This document shows positions 9,095-17,896 of a stretch of DNA of 64,000 nucleotides, piece by piece. A model generated the notes under the pieces. It was not told the origin of the DNA, made no database searches, and was given only the letters and a program-made list of their open reading frames with translations. The first letter of the stretch is position 1. Every line of letters begins with the position of its first letter. The stretch is from IMG/VR virus record IMGVR_UViG_3300027896_000034, positions 1 to 64,000 of that record. One strand, 5' to 3'. The position numbers were made by a program, and so were the translations under genes. Source of the DNA: a virus.

Positions 9095-9672
9095 TTTTTT
9101 TTTGATTCATCCTCAACTACATTATCAAGAACATTAATAGATGCTTCAACCAAATTATCTCTTAACACTTTGTAAGCATCTTCAAGAATTTTTCCTTTCC
9201 AAGTATTTAATTTATCAAAACTTTCAGATTCAGTAATTGGTCTTGATATTAAAAGATTATCAACAGCTAGCCCATAAGCTTTTCTCTTAATTTCATTTTG
9301 AATTATTTCATCAATATTAACTTTCTTAGTTTTAACTTTTAATAATGATTCTCTTAAAGATTTTTTAACATCTTTTCTTCCATCACTAGATGATACTAAA
9401 ATCTTACAATTTTCCCTAGCTATTTCAGCACTCTCTTTAGCCATAGTTTTCAACACAGAAGTATCAATTTTTTCTTTTATAACTTCTGGATTATGACCAA
9501 TTAGTTCTTGTATTTCAATCATTACTGACATTAATGCACCTTTAGCAGATAGATATTCTTCAGTAAAGAATGGGCAACATACTCCCATTTTACTTAAAGG
9601 TTTTCCAAAAACAACATAGTCAATAGCTTGGAAATTCTCTAATATTCTAATTTTTGACTCTTTTGTTAACAT
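9088..9672 (-). CDS. Unknown helical protein with slippery 3' end
   Basis: A 194-residue mostly helical protein with no recognised domain. It has a conserved-looking patch VVFGKPLSKMGVCCPFFTEE near the N-terminus and a Lys/Glu-rich C-terminus. The last codons are TCA AAA AAA AAG TCA TAA. The A-AAA-AAG heptamer is the classic bacterial -1 slip site (as in dnaX), and a 61-codon frame lies open in -1. It precedes the Cas4-like gene in the operon. Confidence 0.7.
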   Translation of the reverse strand: MLTKESKIRILENFQAIDYVVFGKPLSKMGVCCPFFTEEYLSAKGALMSVMIEIQELIGHNPEVIKEKIDTSVLKTMAKESAEIARENCKILVSSSDGRKDVKKSLRESLLKVKTKKVNIDEIIQNEIKRKAYGLAVDNLLISRPITESESFDKLNTWKGKILEDAYKVLRDNLVEASINVLDNVVEDESKKKS

Positions 9673-9697
9673 AATTTATTTCCTCCCATAATTTAAC

Positions 9698-9997
9698 TTA
9701 ATTTTCTTTTTTATATGATTTAAAACTAGAATTTTCATCTTCTAAAATTTCTAGAACTACATTTCTAGAATGATCATCAAACTTTGTATTTTTTATAGCT
9801 GATGCTATAACTTTTAGAGATTCAATAGTTTTCCCTTTTCTTCCAATAACTTTACCACAATCATTTTTAGAAGTTTTAATTTGAACTAGTATTGTTTTTG
9901 TTGATGTTTTAATATCAACTAAAACTTCATTAGGCTCATCAACAATCATCTTAATAGTATCTTCAAGATACGTTTTCAAAATATCAGTCATTCCCAT
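9698..9997 (-). CDS. KhpA-like KH-domain RNA-binding protein
   Basis: A 99-residue protein consisting almost entirely of one KH domain. The signature GKVIGRKGKTIESLK contains the GxxG loop that grips single-stranded RNA or DNA. Preceding strands (VLVDIKT, ILVQIKT) and the last strand (NVVLEIL) fit the fold. It resembles the bacterial KhpA (YlqC) family in size. It sits just downstream of the recombinase. In this phage it may bind phage RNA; target unknown. Confidence 0.8.
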   Translation of the reverse strand: MGMTDILKTYLEDTIKMIVDEPNEVLVDIKTSTKTILVQIKTSKNDCGKVIGRKGKTIESLKVIASAIKNTKFDDHSRNVVLEILEDENSSFKSYKKEN

Positions 9998-10040
9998 TGT
10001 ATAGTTTCTCCCTTAGTAATAGTTTTTCCATATTTTTAAT

Positions 10041-10048
10041 TTGTTCTA
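10041..10048 (-). promoter_or_regulatory. TAGAACAA motif upstream of KH gene
   Basis: On the minus strand the 66-base gap after the recombinase stop holds a small AAAAGTTT-type inverted repeat and then TAGAACAAATT. The same octamer recurs in other intergenic gaps of this window and is probably a promoter part or RNA processing site. This is inferred from recurrence only. Confidence 0.3.
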
Positions 10049-10062
10049 AACTTTTAAAAGGT

Positions 10063-11343
10063 TTAGATCTCTGGATTATACTTATTAATAATTTCTGATT
10101 GTATTGTTTCTTTTGAAGCTCTATCAAAAGCTTCTTTAAAAATAGGATTTGTATTATATGTTGAAAGGAAATCTTTAGTTCTTATTTTAACGTTTGGTAA
10201 ATCTACTAAGTAATTCCAAGCTCCAGATACTATTCTATCATTACTTACTAAAAAGTCATAATTAGTCCACAGATTACTAAACCCAGTAACAAAATTTCCT
10301 ACTATTTCAACTGGAATATTTGGTGAGAATAGTTTATTTTTAACACACCATATTGAAGCTTTAATCCCATCAAATCCATATTTTTCTGGTTTTAAAACTT
10401 CTTTAATTTTCATTTCAAGTAAATGGAATGCATTAAACTTTAAAGTATTTCCTCCAGGAATAGTTTTTCCCATACTCATAAACTTTAATTCTTTAGCTGG
10501 AGTAAAATTACCAATTTGAATATTATCTCTTAATTGATTTATAGTTATAAAACATATATTAAAAACAGATAATTTTGAAACATACTTTGGTATTAATAAT
10601 GATAATAATCTTGCTTTATATCCAATAGCAGAATTTATATCTTCAACTTCTCTTTCTTTTTGACTTAAAGTATTTGCAATTGAATCCCATACAACAACAG
10701 ATGGTTGATCAACAATATTTTTCATTTCTTTGTATAAACATAATCCTTCTAAAAATTTAAATACTTTTTCAACTGTTATATCATTATATGGTTTTATTTT
10801 TGGATGTTTAACCCCAAGATTATACATTCTAGCGGTGGTAGTTGCTTCTTCTGAATCCAATAATGCAACTAATGTTCCTTCCCTATATTTTCTCTGCGCA
10901 GATCCCATACATTGAATTGCAACACAAGTCTTCCCAGATCCTGGTGCACCAACTAACATTCCCATTGTTCCTAGAGCAAAACCTCCTCCCATTACAGCAT
11001 CTAATAAATCAATACCAGTTGGAATTGTTTCCTTAACTCCAAGATCTTGTTTTATTTTTGCTTTATCCTCTAAGAATGAAGAAAATTCCATATATAAATC
11101 TTTAGATTCATTATCCATATTATCTACAATATCTTTATCTGACATTTCAGATTGTTCTTCTAAAGATGGAACACCATTCTTTGGTTTCCTTCCTGGTTTC
11201 TTTTTTTCAATAGGTTTATATTTTTCTTTATCATTATCATCTAGTTTAATTTTTAAAGCATCTAACTCAGCTTGGGTTGGTTCTACAAAAGCTATCTCTT
11301 CTTCTAAATTCTCTTCATTGACTATGATTTCATCTTTACTCAT
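10063..11343 (-). CDS. uvsX: RecA/UvsX-family recombinase
   Basis: A 426-residue protein. Walker A is GAPGSGKT (about 132-139) and Walker B is VVVWDS (near 216). A PGGNTLKFNAFHLLEM segment corresponds to the DNA-binding loop region. The first 100 residues form an acidic extension with a basic KKKPGRKPKNG patch like an AT-hook. It should form filaments on single-stranded DNA and drive strand exchange for recombination-dependent replication. UvsX is the closest functional name; the exact subfamily is inferred. Confidence 0.82.
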   Translation of the reverse strand: MSKDEIIVNEENLEEEIAFVEPTQAELDALKIKLDDNDKEKYKPIEKKKPGRKPKNGVPSLEEQSEMSDKDIVDNMDNESKDLYMEFSSFLEDKAKIKQDLGVKETIPTGIDLLDAVMGGGFALGTMGMLVGAPGSGKTCVAIQCMGSAQRKYREGTLVALLDSEEATTTARMYNLGVKHPKIKPYNDITVEKVFKFLEGLCLYKEMKNIVDQPSVVVWDSIANTLSQKEREVEDINSAIGYKARLLSLLIPKYVSKLSVFNICFITINQLRDNIQIGNFTPAKELKFMSMGKTIPGGNTLKFNAFHLLEMKIKEVLKPEKYGFDGIKASIWCVKNKLFSPNIPVEIVGNFVTGFSNLWTNYDFLVSNDRIVSGAWNYLVDLPNVKIRTKDFLSTYNTNPIFKEAFDRASKETIQSEIINKYNPEI

Positions 11344-11725
11344 TTATTGCCTCCAATTTTTTTTTGTCATCTTCTTTATTAAGTTGTTCTATTTTCTTTA
11401 CTATATATCTAACATCTGCTGTTCCAAAAATATCAGTATCACTATCTTTATCTTCAATATATCTACTTCTTAATTCAAATTCATCTTTTATATTTTTAGT
11501 TATTTCTTTTCTTATTTCTAAAATCCCCTTAAAAAGTTCTGTTACAGCTTTTATTTTTTCCTCTAAAAATCTAGAGTATCTAGCATCTAATTTTTCTGGA
11601 AATATTTTTTCAATTCCTATTTTTAATTTTTCTAATTCAGCAACCATTTCTTTTAGTTTATTTTTTTGCTCAACGTATTCTGCAATTAGTTTCTCACTAA
11701 CTGGATTTTTTGTTTCTTCTACCAT
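11336..11725 (-). CDS. Unknown coiled-coil protein
   Basis: A 129-residue, very charged protein predicted to be almost all helix (KNKLKEMVAELEKLKIGIEK and onward). It overlaps the recombinase start by 8 bases, so the two are translationally coupled. It could be a recombination accessory factor, but only position supports that. Confidence 0.6.
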   Translation of the reverse strand: MVEETKNPVSEKLIAEYVEQKNKLKEMVAELEKLKIGIEKIFPEKLDARYSRFLEEKIKAVTELFKGILEIRKEITKNIKDEFELRSRYIEDKDSDTDIFGTADVRYIVKKIEQLNKEDDKKKLEAINE

Positions 11726-11726
11726 T

Positions 11727-11939
11727 TTATTTATTCTCCATAATAACTTTCATTTTACCGGTTTCATCAAATTTACTTCTAAAACTACTTTCTGTAAATA
11801 CTCCTTCAACTGAAACTAAATCACATATAAAAGGTCCTGGTCTTTTTGAACTTCCACCTATACAGAAGTTTTGTCCTGTTTGATTATTATATGGACATGT
11901 TACAGAATATTTGCAAACTTCATACTCTTTTAATATCAT
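11727..11939 (-). CDS. Small Cys-rich protein
   Basis: A 70-residue protein with four Cys in the pattern CKYSVTC, FC and FICDL in its first 40 residues, suggesting a metal site, and a basic C-terminus. It is packed between the hydrolase and coiled-coil genes with a 1-base gap. No family is recognised. Confidence 0.55.
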   Translation of the reverse strand: MILKEYEVCKYSVTCPYNNQTGQNFCIGGSSKRPGPFICDLVSVEGVFTESSFRSKFDETGKMKVIMENK

Positions 11940-12646
11940 ATTTTTATCTCCTCTTCCAACATTTTTCCTATTATTCCATTTCCCATAAAATATTTTGCTG
12001 TTCCACCATGTTTATTAGATGGATAATCAAAAGTTTTTACAAATTCAAAATCTGAAATATAATCTACGTGCTTTATATCATCTTTACAAAACTTTCCGAA
12101 AAAAAGATTATATTTAGTTTTTATTCTTTTCTCTAAAATTAATTTTCTAGAATCAAAATCATCTATGTTATAATTAAATCCTTCTAGTTTTTCCTTTAAT
12201 AAATCTAAATTCTTAGTTATACTATACTTATTGTTCATAGAATCTCTCATATGTGTTTTAGGAGAAAAAGCATATACTGAATCTACATTTAAATGAGTTC
12301 CAAATAAAATAGCTCCTAGGGCTCCTTTTGAGGAACCAAGTGTTATAATTTTTCTATATTTATGTTCTGAAATTTTATTCTGTAAAAATTTTACAGCAGA
12401 ATGTATTCCATACCCTTCTATACCTTTATATTCTCCCATCCACCAAGAATTATCAAAATCTGCTATCCATATTTCATTTAAATCTAGATGTTTTACTCCT
12501 TTAGCTAAAAAATTTGACCAATCAAATTTTTCATTACTTATTGAAAAAGCTATAATTAATAAATCACTTGAATGCCCTAATGATTCTTGATACCATGGTA
12601 TTTCTTTTTGTGGATCTATAAATACTGGAATTTTTTCTTCACTCAT
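11936..12646 (-). CDS. Alpha/beta-hydrolase-like protein
   Basis: A 236-residue protein. The strand-nucleophile elbow KIITLGSSKGALGA has the G-x-S-x-G form typical of serine hydrolases, preceded by a central-sheet strand (DLLIIAFSIS). A late His in SNKHGGTAKYF could complete the triad. Overall shape resembles the small hydrolases found beside surface-polysaccharide genes. The substrate is unknown. It overlaps the reductase gene by 4 bases. Confidence 0.6.
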   Translation of the reverse strand: MSEEKIPVFIDPQKEIPWYQESLGHSSDLLIIAFSISNEKFDWSNFLAKGVKHLDLNEIWIADFDNSWWMGEYKGIEGYGIHSAVKFLQNKISEHKYRKIITLGSSKGALGAILFGTHLNVDSVYAFSPKTHMRDSMNNKYSITKNLDLLKEKLEGFNYNIDDFDSRKLILEKRIKTKYNLFFGKFCKDDIKHVDYISDFEFVKTFDYPSNKHGGTAKYFMGNGIIGKMLEEEIKI

Positions 12647-14373
12647 TTTTTATCACATAATCCACAATCTTTATCTTCTGCTGTTAAATCAGTTTTTACT
12701 TCTAATTCTGAGTTTACAATATAATCCATTGCATCTGATTCTGACAATCTATTATATATTTGACCTTCCCTAGATCCCTCTACATAAACTGTTACTCCCT
12801 TTAAATCATAAATATATTCAAGAAGTAATTTATCTAATTGTTCATATGTTGTTCCAAATGGTAAATTAATAGTTTTTGAGACTGAATTATCTGTATATTT
12901 TTGAACTATTCTTTGGGTTTCAAAATGATCTATAGCTGTTAGATCACCAATATCTACAAACCAATCTGGAACTTTAGCACCAGATAATAATAGTTTTTTA
13001 TATTGAGGATGAATATAAATTCTTTCACTAACTCGGTCAACTCTCTTATAAGCTTTGTATATTAGTGGTTCTATACCAGAAGATACTTCTGGAATTAAAG
13101 ATGTAGTTCCAGTTGGTGGTGATGTTAAATATGTAACATTTCTAATACCATTTTTCTTAATAGATAATCTTAATTCAGCAGGTAATTTTCTAACAAAAGA
13201 TGAACTACCAAATAAAACTGGATCAAATTTTGGAAATGATCCTTTTTCAATTGCTAACTCAACCCCAGTTTCATAAGCAACATCTCTTATAAATTTCATT
13301 AATCTTTCAATTTCAAAAATTGCTTTTTCAGATCCATATCTAGCTTCTTTAGCAAATAAATATTCTGCTAACCCCATAATTCCAAGACCTATTCTTCTTG
13401 AATTATGAGCTTTTATATCAAGTTCTTTTAAGGCGTATTTATTAATATCTATAACATTATCCAAAAATCTTATTGCTAATTTTATAGTAGTTTCAAGTTT
13501 TTTCCAATTAGTATTAGTGGTTCCAGTAACAAAATTTGGAAGAACTAAAGAACCTAAATCACAACATCCATACGGTTCCAATGGGATCTCACCACATGGA
13601 TTTGTTGCAATAACTGGATCATAATAATATGAATTATTCTTTGTTAAATTTGATGCATTCAATAAACCAGGTTCTGCATGTTTAATCATATTTGTAACAA
13701 TTAGTTTCCAAATATCTCTAGCAGGAACAGAATTATATTCTTTTTGTTTAAATTTAAAAGTCCATTTATCATTTCTTTCAACAGCTTTTAAGAAATCATT
13801 ATTAACTAAAACTGATATATTAAAATGATCTAAAATTCCTTCTGTCATTTTAGCATTTATAAAATCTATAATTTCTGGATGAGAGACTTCTACACATCCT
13901 AAAGCTGCAGCTCTTCTTTGACCACCACTTTCAATTGTTTTAGATACAGCATTCGCTGCTTCAATAAAACTAACTAATCCAGAACTTCTTCCACCCTTTC
14001 CTAATATTGAATCTCCCTTTGGTCTTAGAGAAGAAAAATTACATCCAGTTCCCCCGCCTTCACTCCATAAAATTAAACAATCTTTTATAAATTGTCCTAT
14101 TTCTTCAATTGAATCTCCAATGGGAACAACATAACAATTTAACATACTTCCTTTACTCTTACCAGAATTTCTTAATATTCGTCCAGCTGGAATAAAATCC
14201 ATATTATAAATCATATCAAAAAATTTAGTTTCGTAAATAGATTTATCTTTCTCTACAGATGAAACAGCACTTGCAGCTCTCCTTACACATCCTTCCCAAT
14301 CTTCGCCATTTTCAAAATATCTGGTTTGTGCTACTTTTTGAGCATTTTCAGATAATACCACTTTTTTCGACAT
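12643..14373 (-). CDS. nrdJ: Class II (B12-dependent) ribonucleotide reductase
   Basis: A 576-residue protein. Markers are FIPAGRILRNSG and SMLNCYV near the N-terminus, SEGGGTGCNFSSLRP, ESGGQRRAAALG, NPCGEIPLEPYGCCDLGS, and SPPTGTTSLIPEVSSGIEP. The C-terminus ends in a CGLC redox pair (residues about 571-574). This is the NrdJ type, which makes its radical with adenosylcobalamin and needs no small subunit; none is seen nearby. It supplies deoxynucleotides for phage DNA synthesis. It is shorter than monomeric class II enzymes such as that of Lactobacillus. Confidence 0.88.
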   Translation of the reverse strand: MSKKVVLSENAQKVAQTRYFENGEDWEGCVRRAASAVSSVEKDKSIYETKFFDMIYNMDFIPAGRILRNSGKSKGSMLNCYVVPIGDSIEEIGQFIKDCLILWSEGGGTGCNFSSLRPKGDSILGKGGRSSGLVSFIEAANAVSKTIESGGQRRAAALGCVEVSHPEIIDFINAKMTEGILDHFNISVLVNNDFLKAVERNDKWTFKFKQKEYNSVPARDIWKLIVTNMIKHAEPGLLNASNLTKNNSYYYDPVIATNPCGEIPLEPYGCCDLGSLVLPNFVTGTTNTNWKKLETTIKLAIRFLDNVIDINKYALKELDIKAHNSRRIGLGIMGLAEYLFAKEARYGSEKAIFEIERLMKFIRDVAYETGVELAIEKGSFPKFDPVLFGSSSFVRKLPAELRLSIKKNGIRNVTYLTSPPTGTTSLIPEVSSGIEPLIYKAYKRVDRVSERIYIHPQYKKLLLSGAKVPDWFVDIGDLTAIDHFETQRIVQKYTDNSVSKTINLPFGTTYEQLDKLLLEYIYDLKGVTVYVEGSREGQIYNRLSESDAMDYIVNSELEVKTDLTAEDKDCGLCDKK

Positions 14374-14412
14374 TATTAATTCTCCTTTATTTTATATAAA
14401 TATGTTCAATAA

Positions 14413-14733
14413 CTATTTTTTTATTTCTTTTTTATGTTGTATAATCTCTTTTATATTATTAGAAACAATAGCGCTATATAATCCTACCAATATTTTACTT
14501 GTATTTTTTGGATCTTCTTCTTTATAAATCATACCCATACAAAATAACGTTGTTATAATCTTAACAATTCCAAAACATTTTTTCTTAATAAAAAAATTAA
14601 CTATTGGATTTAACTCTTTACCACCAGTTTTTAAAATCTTTTTAGTTGTAACATAATCTGCTACATTTAATGCTCCAAATGTTAATGCCATAATAGAACT
14701 TTTATTAAAAATTTTTTCACTATTTTTATCCAT
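14413..14733 (-). CDS. Small membrane protein, DUF5658-like
   Basis: A 106-residue protein. The segment LNVADYVTTKKILKTGGKELNPIVNFFI fits a small membrane-protein family with a D-x-x-T-T helix and a G-x-E-x-N-P turn. Two or three hydrophobic helices follow. Function unknown; the family call is by pattern. It overlaps the methyltransferase gene by 8 bases. Confidence 0.55.
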   Translation of the reverse strand: MDKNSEKIFNKSSIMALTFGALNVADYVTTKKILKTGGKELNPIVNFFIKKKCFGIVKIITTLFCMGMIYKEEDPKNTSKILVGLYSAIVSNNIKEIIQHKKEIKK

Positions 14734-15934
14734 TATTTTTTAACCTCTTCTCAAAAAAATACCAGTATCTATTCGGATACTCACTTGATTTTGTATCTAT
14801 TAATTTCCAATTTTTTGCCATTGAAATTAAAAAATTATTTCTTGTATATTTTTCATCTAGTTCCCAATCTTTTATACAACAATCAGTTTTATTAATATAT
14901 TCAATTATTGCATATTTATTACAAATTTTATTCCATAACTCACATTGTTTTTTAAAGTCAAAACCACTTTTATATAAATGATGAATTATAGAAGAACAGA
15001 ATACAACATCAGATGCTATTTTTCTTTTCCATTCTTTTCCTAATACACTATTATATTTTTTTGTTATATCCATTTTTACACAAAAGATCTTTGTATTTTT
15101 ACTATTATTATATAATTTATCTAAAACATATTCACTATTATCAATAGCTATAACATTATATTTTTTTTTGCTAAATAAATGAGAAAATTCTCCAGAACAA
15201 CAACCAACATCAATAATAGATTTAATATCTTTCTTTGATTTTAACCAGTTAAATACAATATTAAATTCATAATCTAAATGAGCTGCATTTGAATAATCTC
15301 CCCAAGGACCTTTATCTAATTCAATATTAATTTTATTGATATCTTCTAGTAATATATTCCAATTATTTTTAAAAGTAAGACCAAATTTATTTATCATTTT
15401 TTGAACATGATCATTTATCCAGTCTCCTTTTTTTGTAGAAAAAGAACCAACATCTACATATACTGGTTTATAGTGATCAAACCCAAAATTAAACCAATTT
15501 ACATCTGTTAAAACATATTCACTTTTAAACTCTTCTAATAATATAGATATTTTACACATTAATCTTAAGCAATCTATTTCTTGACTAATTGTTTTAAAAT
15601 TATCACCAAAATCATCATATAAACAATAAACTTCATCAATAATTTTATAAATATCCCCATCTAAATAACCTTCTAATTTCATATCTGTTAGTTCATAGTT
15701 AGGAATAAATCCTTGTTTCATTAGTTCTTGAAATTCATTAGTATTCATAAATTCTTGAATTTTACTCCATCTTTCTTCTTGAATATTAGAATTAATAATT
15801 AATCTATATAAAGAGTTATTAAATCTAAAAACCCAGTTAACATCTCTATCATTATCAATTTCTAAAATTCTACCATCATGAATAATAGGATAATCAGTAG
15901 AAGGAATAATATCTTTTAAACTAATTAAATTCAT
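14726..15934 (-). CDS. SAM-dependent methyltransferase with kinase-like N-domain
   Basis: A 402-residue protein. The C-terminal half has a class I methyltransferase core: IIDVGCCSGEFSHLFS (SAM-binding loop), NVIAIDNSEYVL, and VVFCSSIIHHLY. The N-terminal half contains YVLTDVNWFNFGF and YVDVGSFS, reminiscent of a small-molecule kinase active site. The arrangement resembles NoeA-type modification proteins. Substrate unknown; a sugar or small molecule is plausible. Confidence 0.65.
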   Translation of the reverse strand: MNLISLKDIIPSTDYPIIHDGRILEIDNDRDVNWVFRFNNSLYRLIINSNIQEERWSKIQEFMNTNEFQELMKQGFIPNYELTDMKLEGYLDGDIYKIIDEVYCLYDDFGDNFKTISQEIDCLRLMCKISILLEEFKSEYVLTDVNWFNFGFDHYKPVYVDVGSFSTKKGDWINDHVQKMINKFGLTFKNNWNILLEDINKINIELDKGPWGDYSNAAHLDYEFNIVFNWLKSKKDIKSIIDVGCCSGEFSHLFSKKKYNVIAIDNSEYVLDKLYNNSKNTKIFCVKMDITKKYNSVLGKEWKRKIASDVVFCSSIIHHLYKSGFDFKKQCELWNKICNKYAIIEYINKTDCCIKDWELDEKYTRNNFLISMAKNWKLIDTKSSEYPNRYWYFFEKRLKNNG

Positions 15935-16344
15935 TCTATTTCCTTTTTTCCTTTAAAAAACATATACATTCTTTTTTTATGTTCTTTATATCCTCCAAAA
16001 ACAGAAACATTTATAAAATGATGAAGTCCTTTTAATTTAGATCCTTGAAAATTAACTGCCATTCTGGTTACTTTAAAGGTTATAACATCACAACTCCCAC
16101 CATCAATTTTTTTAATTACACCAGCACCATACTCTCCTTCTGGAACAGTTCCTGTAAATAATGCATTTTCTTCACTATGATCAGTTGTTCTTATACAAGT
16201 AAATTTTTCACCTTGTTTTAAATCTAATGGATTTTTTCTAAAAGCATAAGACGCCCAATTACTAGAATCTGGCATCTCAAATCTTAAATCCCAATGAAGA
16301 CCAGCTTTCTTAGCTTTATGTTCAACTAGAATAAATTTAGACAT
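15931..16344 (-). CDS. LigD-type 3'-phosphoesterase (PE) domain protein
   Basis: A 137-residue stand-alone protein. It matches the phosphoesterase module of bacterial ligase D: VEHKAKKAGLHWDLRFE holds the conserved His-Asp-Arg triad residues, followed by W-A-S-Y, DHSEEN and PEGEYGAG. The module trims 3' phosphates and ribonucleotides at DNA breaks. No ligase domain is attached. A LigD-polymerase-like protein is encoded at 52843-53532, so the modules are split across the genome. It overlaps its neighbours at both ends. Confidence 0.8.
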   Translation of the reverse strand: MSKFILVEHKAKKAGLHWDLRFEMPDSSNWASYAFRKNPLDLKQGEKFTCIRTTDHSEENALFTGTVPEGEYGAGVIKKIDGGSCDVITFKVTRMAVNFQGSKLKGLHHFINVSVFGGYKEHKKRMYMFFKGKKEIE

Positions 16345-16814
16345 TATTTTACCTCTTGTTGGATTGCGTATTTAGCTAAAGAAAATGCATCTGCTAAATC
16401 GTCACTATCAAATTCAACTCCAAATTTTTTATATACATGCAACAACATTAAATTCTTTTTACATTGTCCATTTCCAGTTATAAATTTTTTAATTGTTGTA
16501 GGAGCTATAGGTTTAAATTTTATATTATTTTGATGTAAAAACATTCTAATAAAAAAATTAACTCCAGCTAATTCAAATGAACTTTGTCCCCTACTAGCAT
16601 ATGATATTCCTTCAATATAAACAACTACAATATCATCTATAATATCTTTAATAAAAGATATTTGATTTAAAATATAACAAACTCTTTCCTCATAACTTTT
16701 AAAATTTTCTGGTTTTGTTTTTATTAATTTTTTATCTAAAATATTTCCTTTTTCATCTAAAATCATAACTGCAGAACTTGAAATCGATGGGTCTATACCT
16801 ATAAATTTTTTCAC
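16344..16814 (-). CDS. RuvC-like Holliday-junction nuclease
   Basis: A 156-residue protein starting at a GTG that overlaps the previous stop (GTGA). The RNase H-fold acidic residues are visible: IGIDPS (strand 1), VVYIEGISY (Glu) and DSDDLADAFSLA (C-terminal Asp helix). The family cuts four-way junctions; in phages it resolves branched replication DNA before packaging. Confidence 0.82.
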   Translation of the reverse strand: MKKFIGIDPSISSSAVMILDEKGNILDKKLIKTKPENFKSYEERVCYILNQISFIKDIIDDIVVVYIEGISYASRGQSSFELAGVNFFIRMFLHQNNIKFKPIAPTTIKKFITGNGQCKKNLMLLHVYKKFGVEFDSDDLADAFSLAKYAIQQEVK

Positions 16815-16966
16815 TTTTTATTTTTTTCCTTTCTTAATTTTTTAACTTGTTTTTTAAGAATATCATTTACAGCATATTCTATTAACTTTTCTTCTTCATT
16901 TCTATTTAAATCAATTGTAACTAGGGCACTACCATCTTTTTGTTCTTTAATTCTGATCACTTTCAT
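16811..16966 (-). CDS. Small unknown protein (51 aa)
   Basis: A short gene of 51 codons (start MKVIRIKEQKDGSALVTIDL). The second half is a charged helix ending in a run of Lys. It overlaps the RuvC-like gene by GTGA and the start of this gene overlaps the preceding lipoprotein gene by 20 bases. The pattern of a short strand pair then helix is common in small phage regulatory proteins; no family is assigned. Confidence 0.6.
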   Translation of the reverse strand: MKVIRIKEQKDGSALVTIDLNRNEEEKLIEYAVNDILKKQVKKLRKEKNKK

Positions 16967-17162
16967 ATTTTTCACCTTTATATTTTTTTAAATGAATTTC
17001 ATACATAACTATATCTTGAGGATAATTATCATTCTCATTAGCGCTATCACCAGGTAAAGATAAATAAATATTGGTTAGATCATCAGATTTAAGATCTTTA
17101 TTCCAACTACAATTTAAAAGAAATAAAATTGTTAATATTAATACTACTAACAATTTTTTCAT
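16947..17162 (-). CDS. Small lipoprotein
   Basis: A 71-residue protein with a lipoprotein signal: basic start MKKLL, hydrophobic core and lipobox-like LLNC near residues 15-18. The mature part is short and polar. It is probably anchored in the host membrane; role unknown. Confidence 0.6.
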   Translation of the reverse strand: MKKLLVVLILTILFLLNCSWNKDLKSDDLTNIYLSLPGDSANENDNYPQDIVMYEIHLKKYKGEKYESDQN

Positions 17163-17174
17163 TTTTTGTGTTCC

Positions 17175-17894
17175 TTATCCTATATTTAAAACTATATTTG
17201 TCATAATACTTGTATTGAGTTTATCTATAATTGCTGCTCTTTTTTCTTTACCTTCGTCCCCGATCTCAGCACTAATTGGAATATCCCCAAAAGGAGTCTT
17301 TAAATTTCCATCATATTTCTTTCTAATTCTTCCTATTAATATCATGATATCTGCACAAGCAAGATCACAAAATAACATTTGAAGATCATTAGGAATTTTG
17401 CTTAAATCTTTTGGTTGAGATCTCTCGTATTCTATTGCTACCCAGTGTTCAGAAGATAATGGCGATGGAGAAATTCTAACTATATTTGGAGATTTAAACT
17501 CATATGTATAATCCCAATTTGAAAATTGCTTCATCCAACCAGCAACTTCAACATCAAGTATCCATGATCTAAGTTCTCCAAAACTCATAGGACCAAATGG
17601 AGGATGCCCAAACATATATAAGTTTGCTCCAGAAAAATAAATATTAGCTATTCCAAAAATTTCTAATCCTAGTTCATCTTCAATATAATATTCATTTCCT
17701 TTTCCAGGAACTTTATTTGCTGGTGCACCAAGATTATATCCTATAGTTACAACATCAGGAATATAATAAGAAAATTCTCTAAGTGAAAAAGTTGTTACAT
17801 GTTCTAATATTTGTTGATCTGTATATTCTATCATTTGATACGGGAAACCCAAATTAACTTTTATATATTCTAAAACTCTACTTTGATTTAACAT
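17175..17894 (-). CDS. Putative virion (neck/connector) protein
   Basis: A 239-residue protein with aromatic-rich N-terminal half and the C-terminal motif KTPFGDIPISAEIGDEGKEK followed by an amphipathic helix. A similar helix-turn tail is seen in structural proteins of large myophages as far as I recall, but I cannot name the family with confidence. It lies next to the flap exonuclease gene. Confidence 0.45.
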   Translation of the reverse strand: MLNQSRVLEYIKVNLGFPYQMIEYTDQQILEHVTTFSLREFSYYIPDVVTIGYNLGAPANKVPGKGNEYYIEDELGLEIFGIANIYFSGANLYMFGHPPFGPMSFGELRSWILDVEVAGWMKQFSNWDYTYEFKSPNIVRISPSPLSSEHWVAIEYERSQPKDLSKIPNDLQMLFCDLACADIMILIGRIRKKYDGNLKTPFGDIPISAEIGDEGKEKRAAIIDKLNTSIMTNIVLNIG

Positions 17895-17896
17895 AA

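Noticed and set aside
11364-11813. A 149-codon plus-strand ORF.
   Set aside because: It is antisense to the coiled-coil gene, has no ribosome site and a Ser/Leu/Phe-rich composition typical of reverse readings.
15931-16344. A full non-homologous end-joining operon.
   Set aside because: No Ku gene and no ATP-dependent ligase domain are seen in this window.
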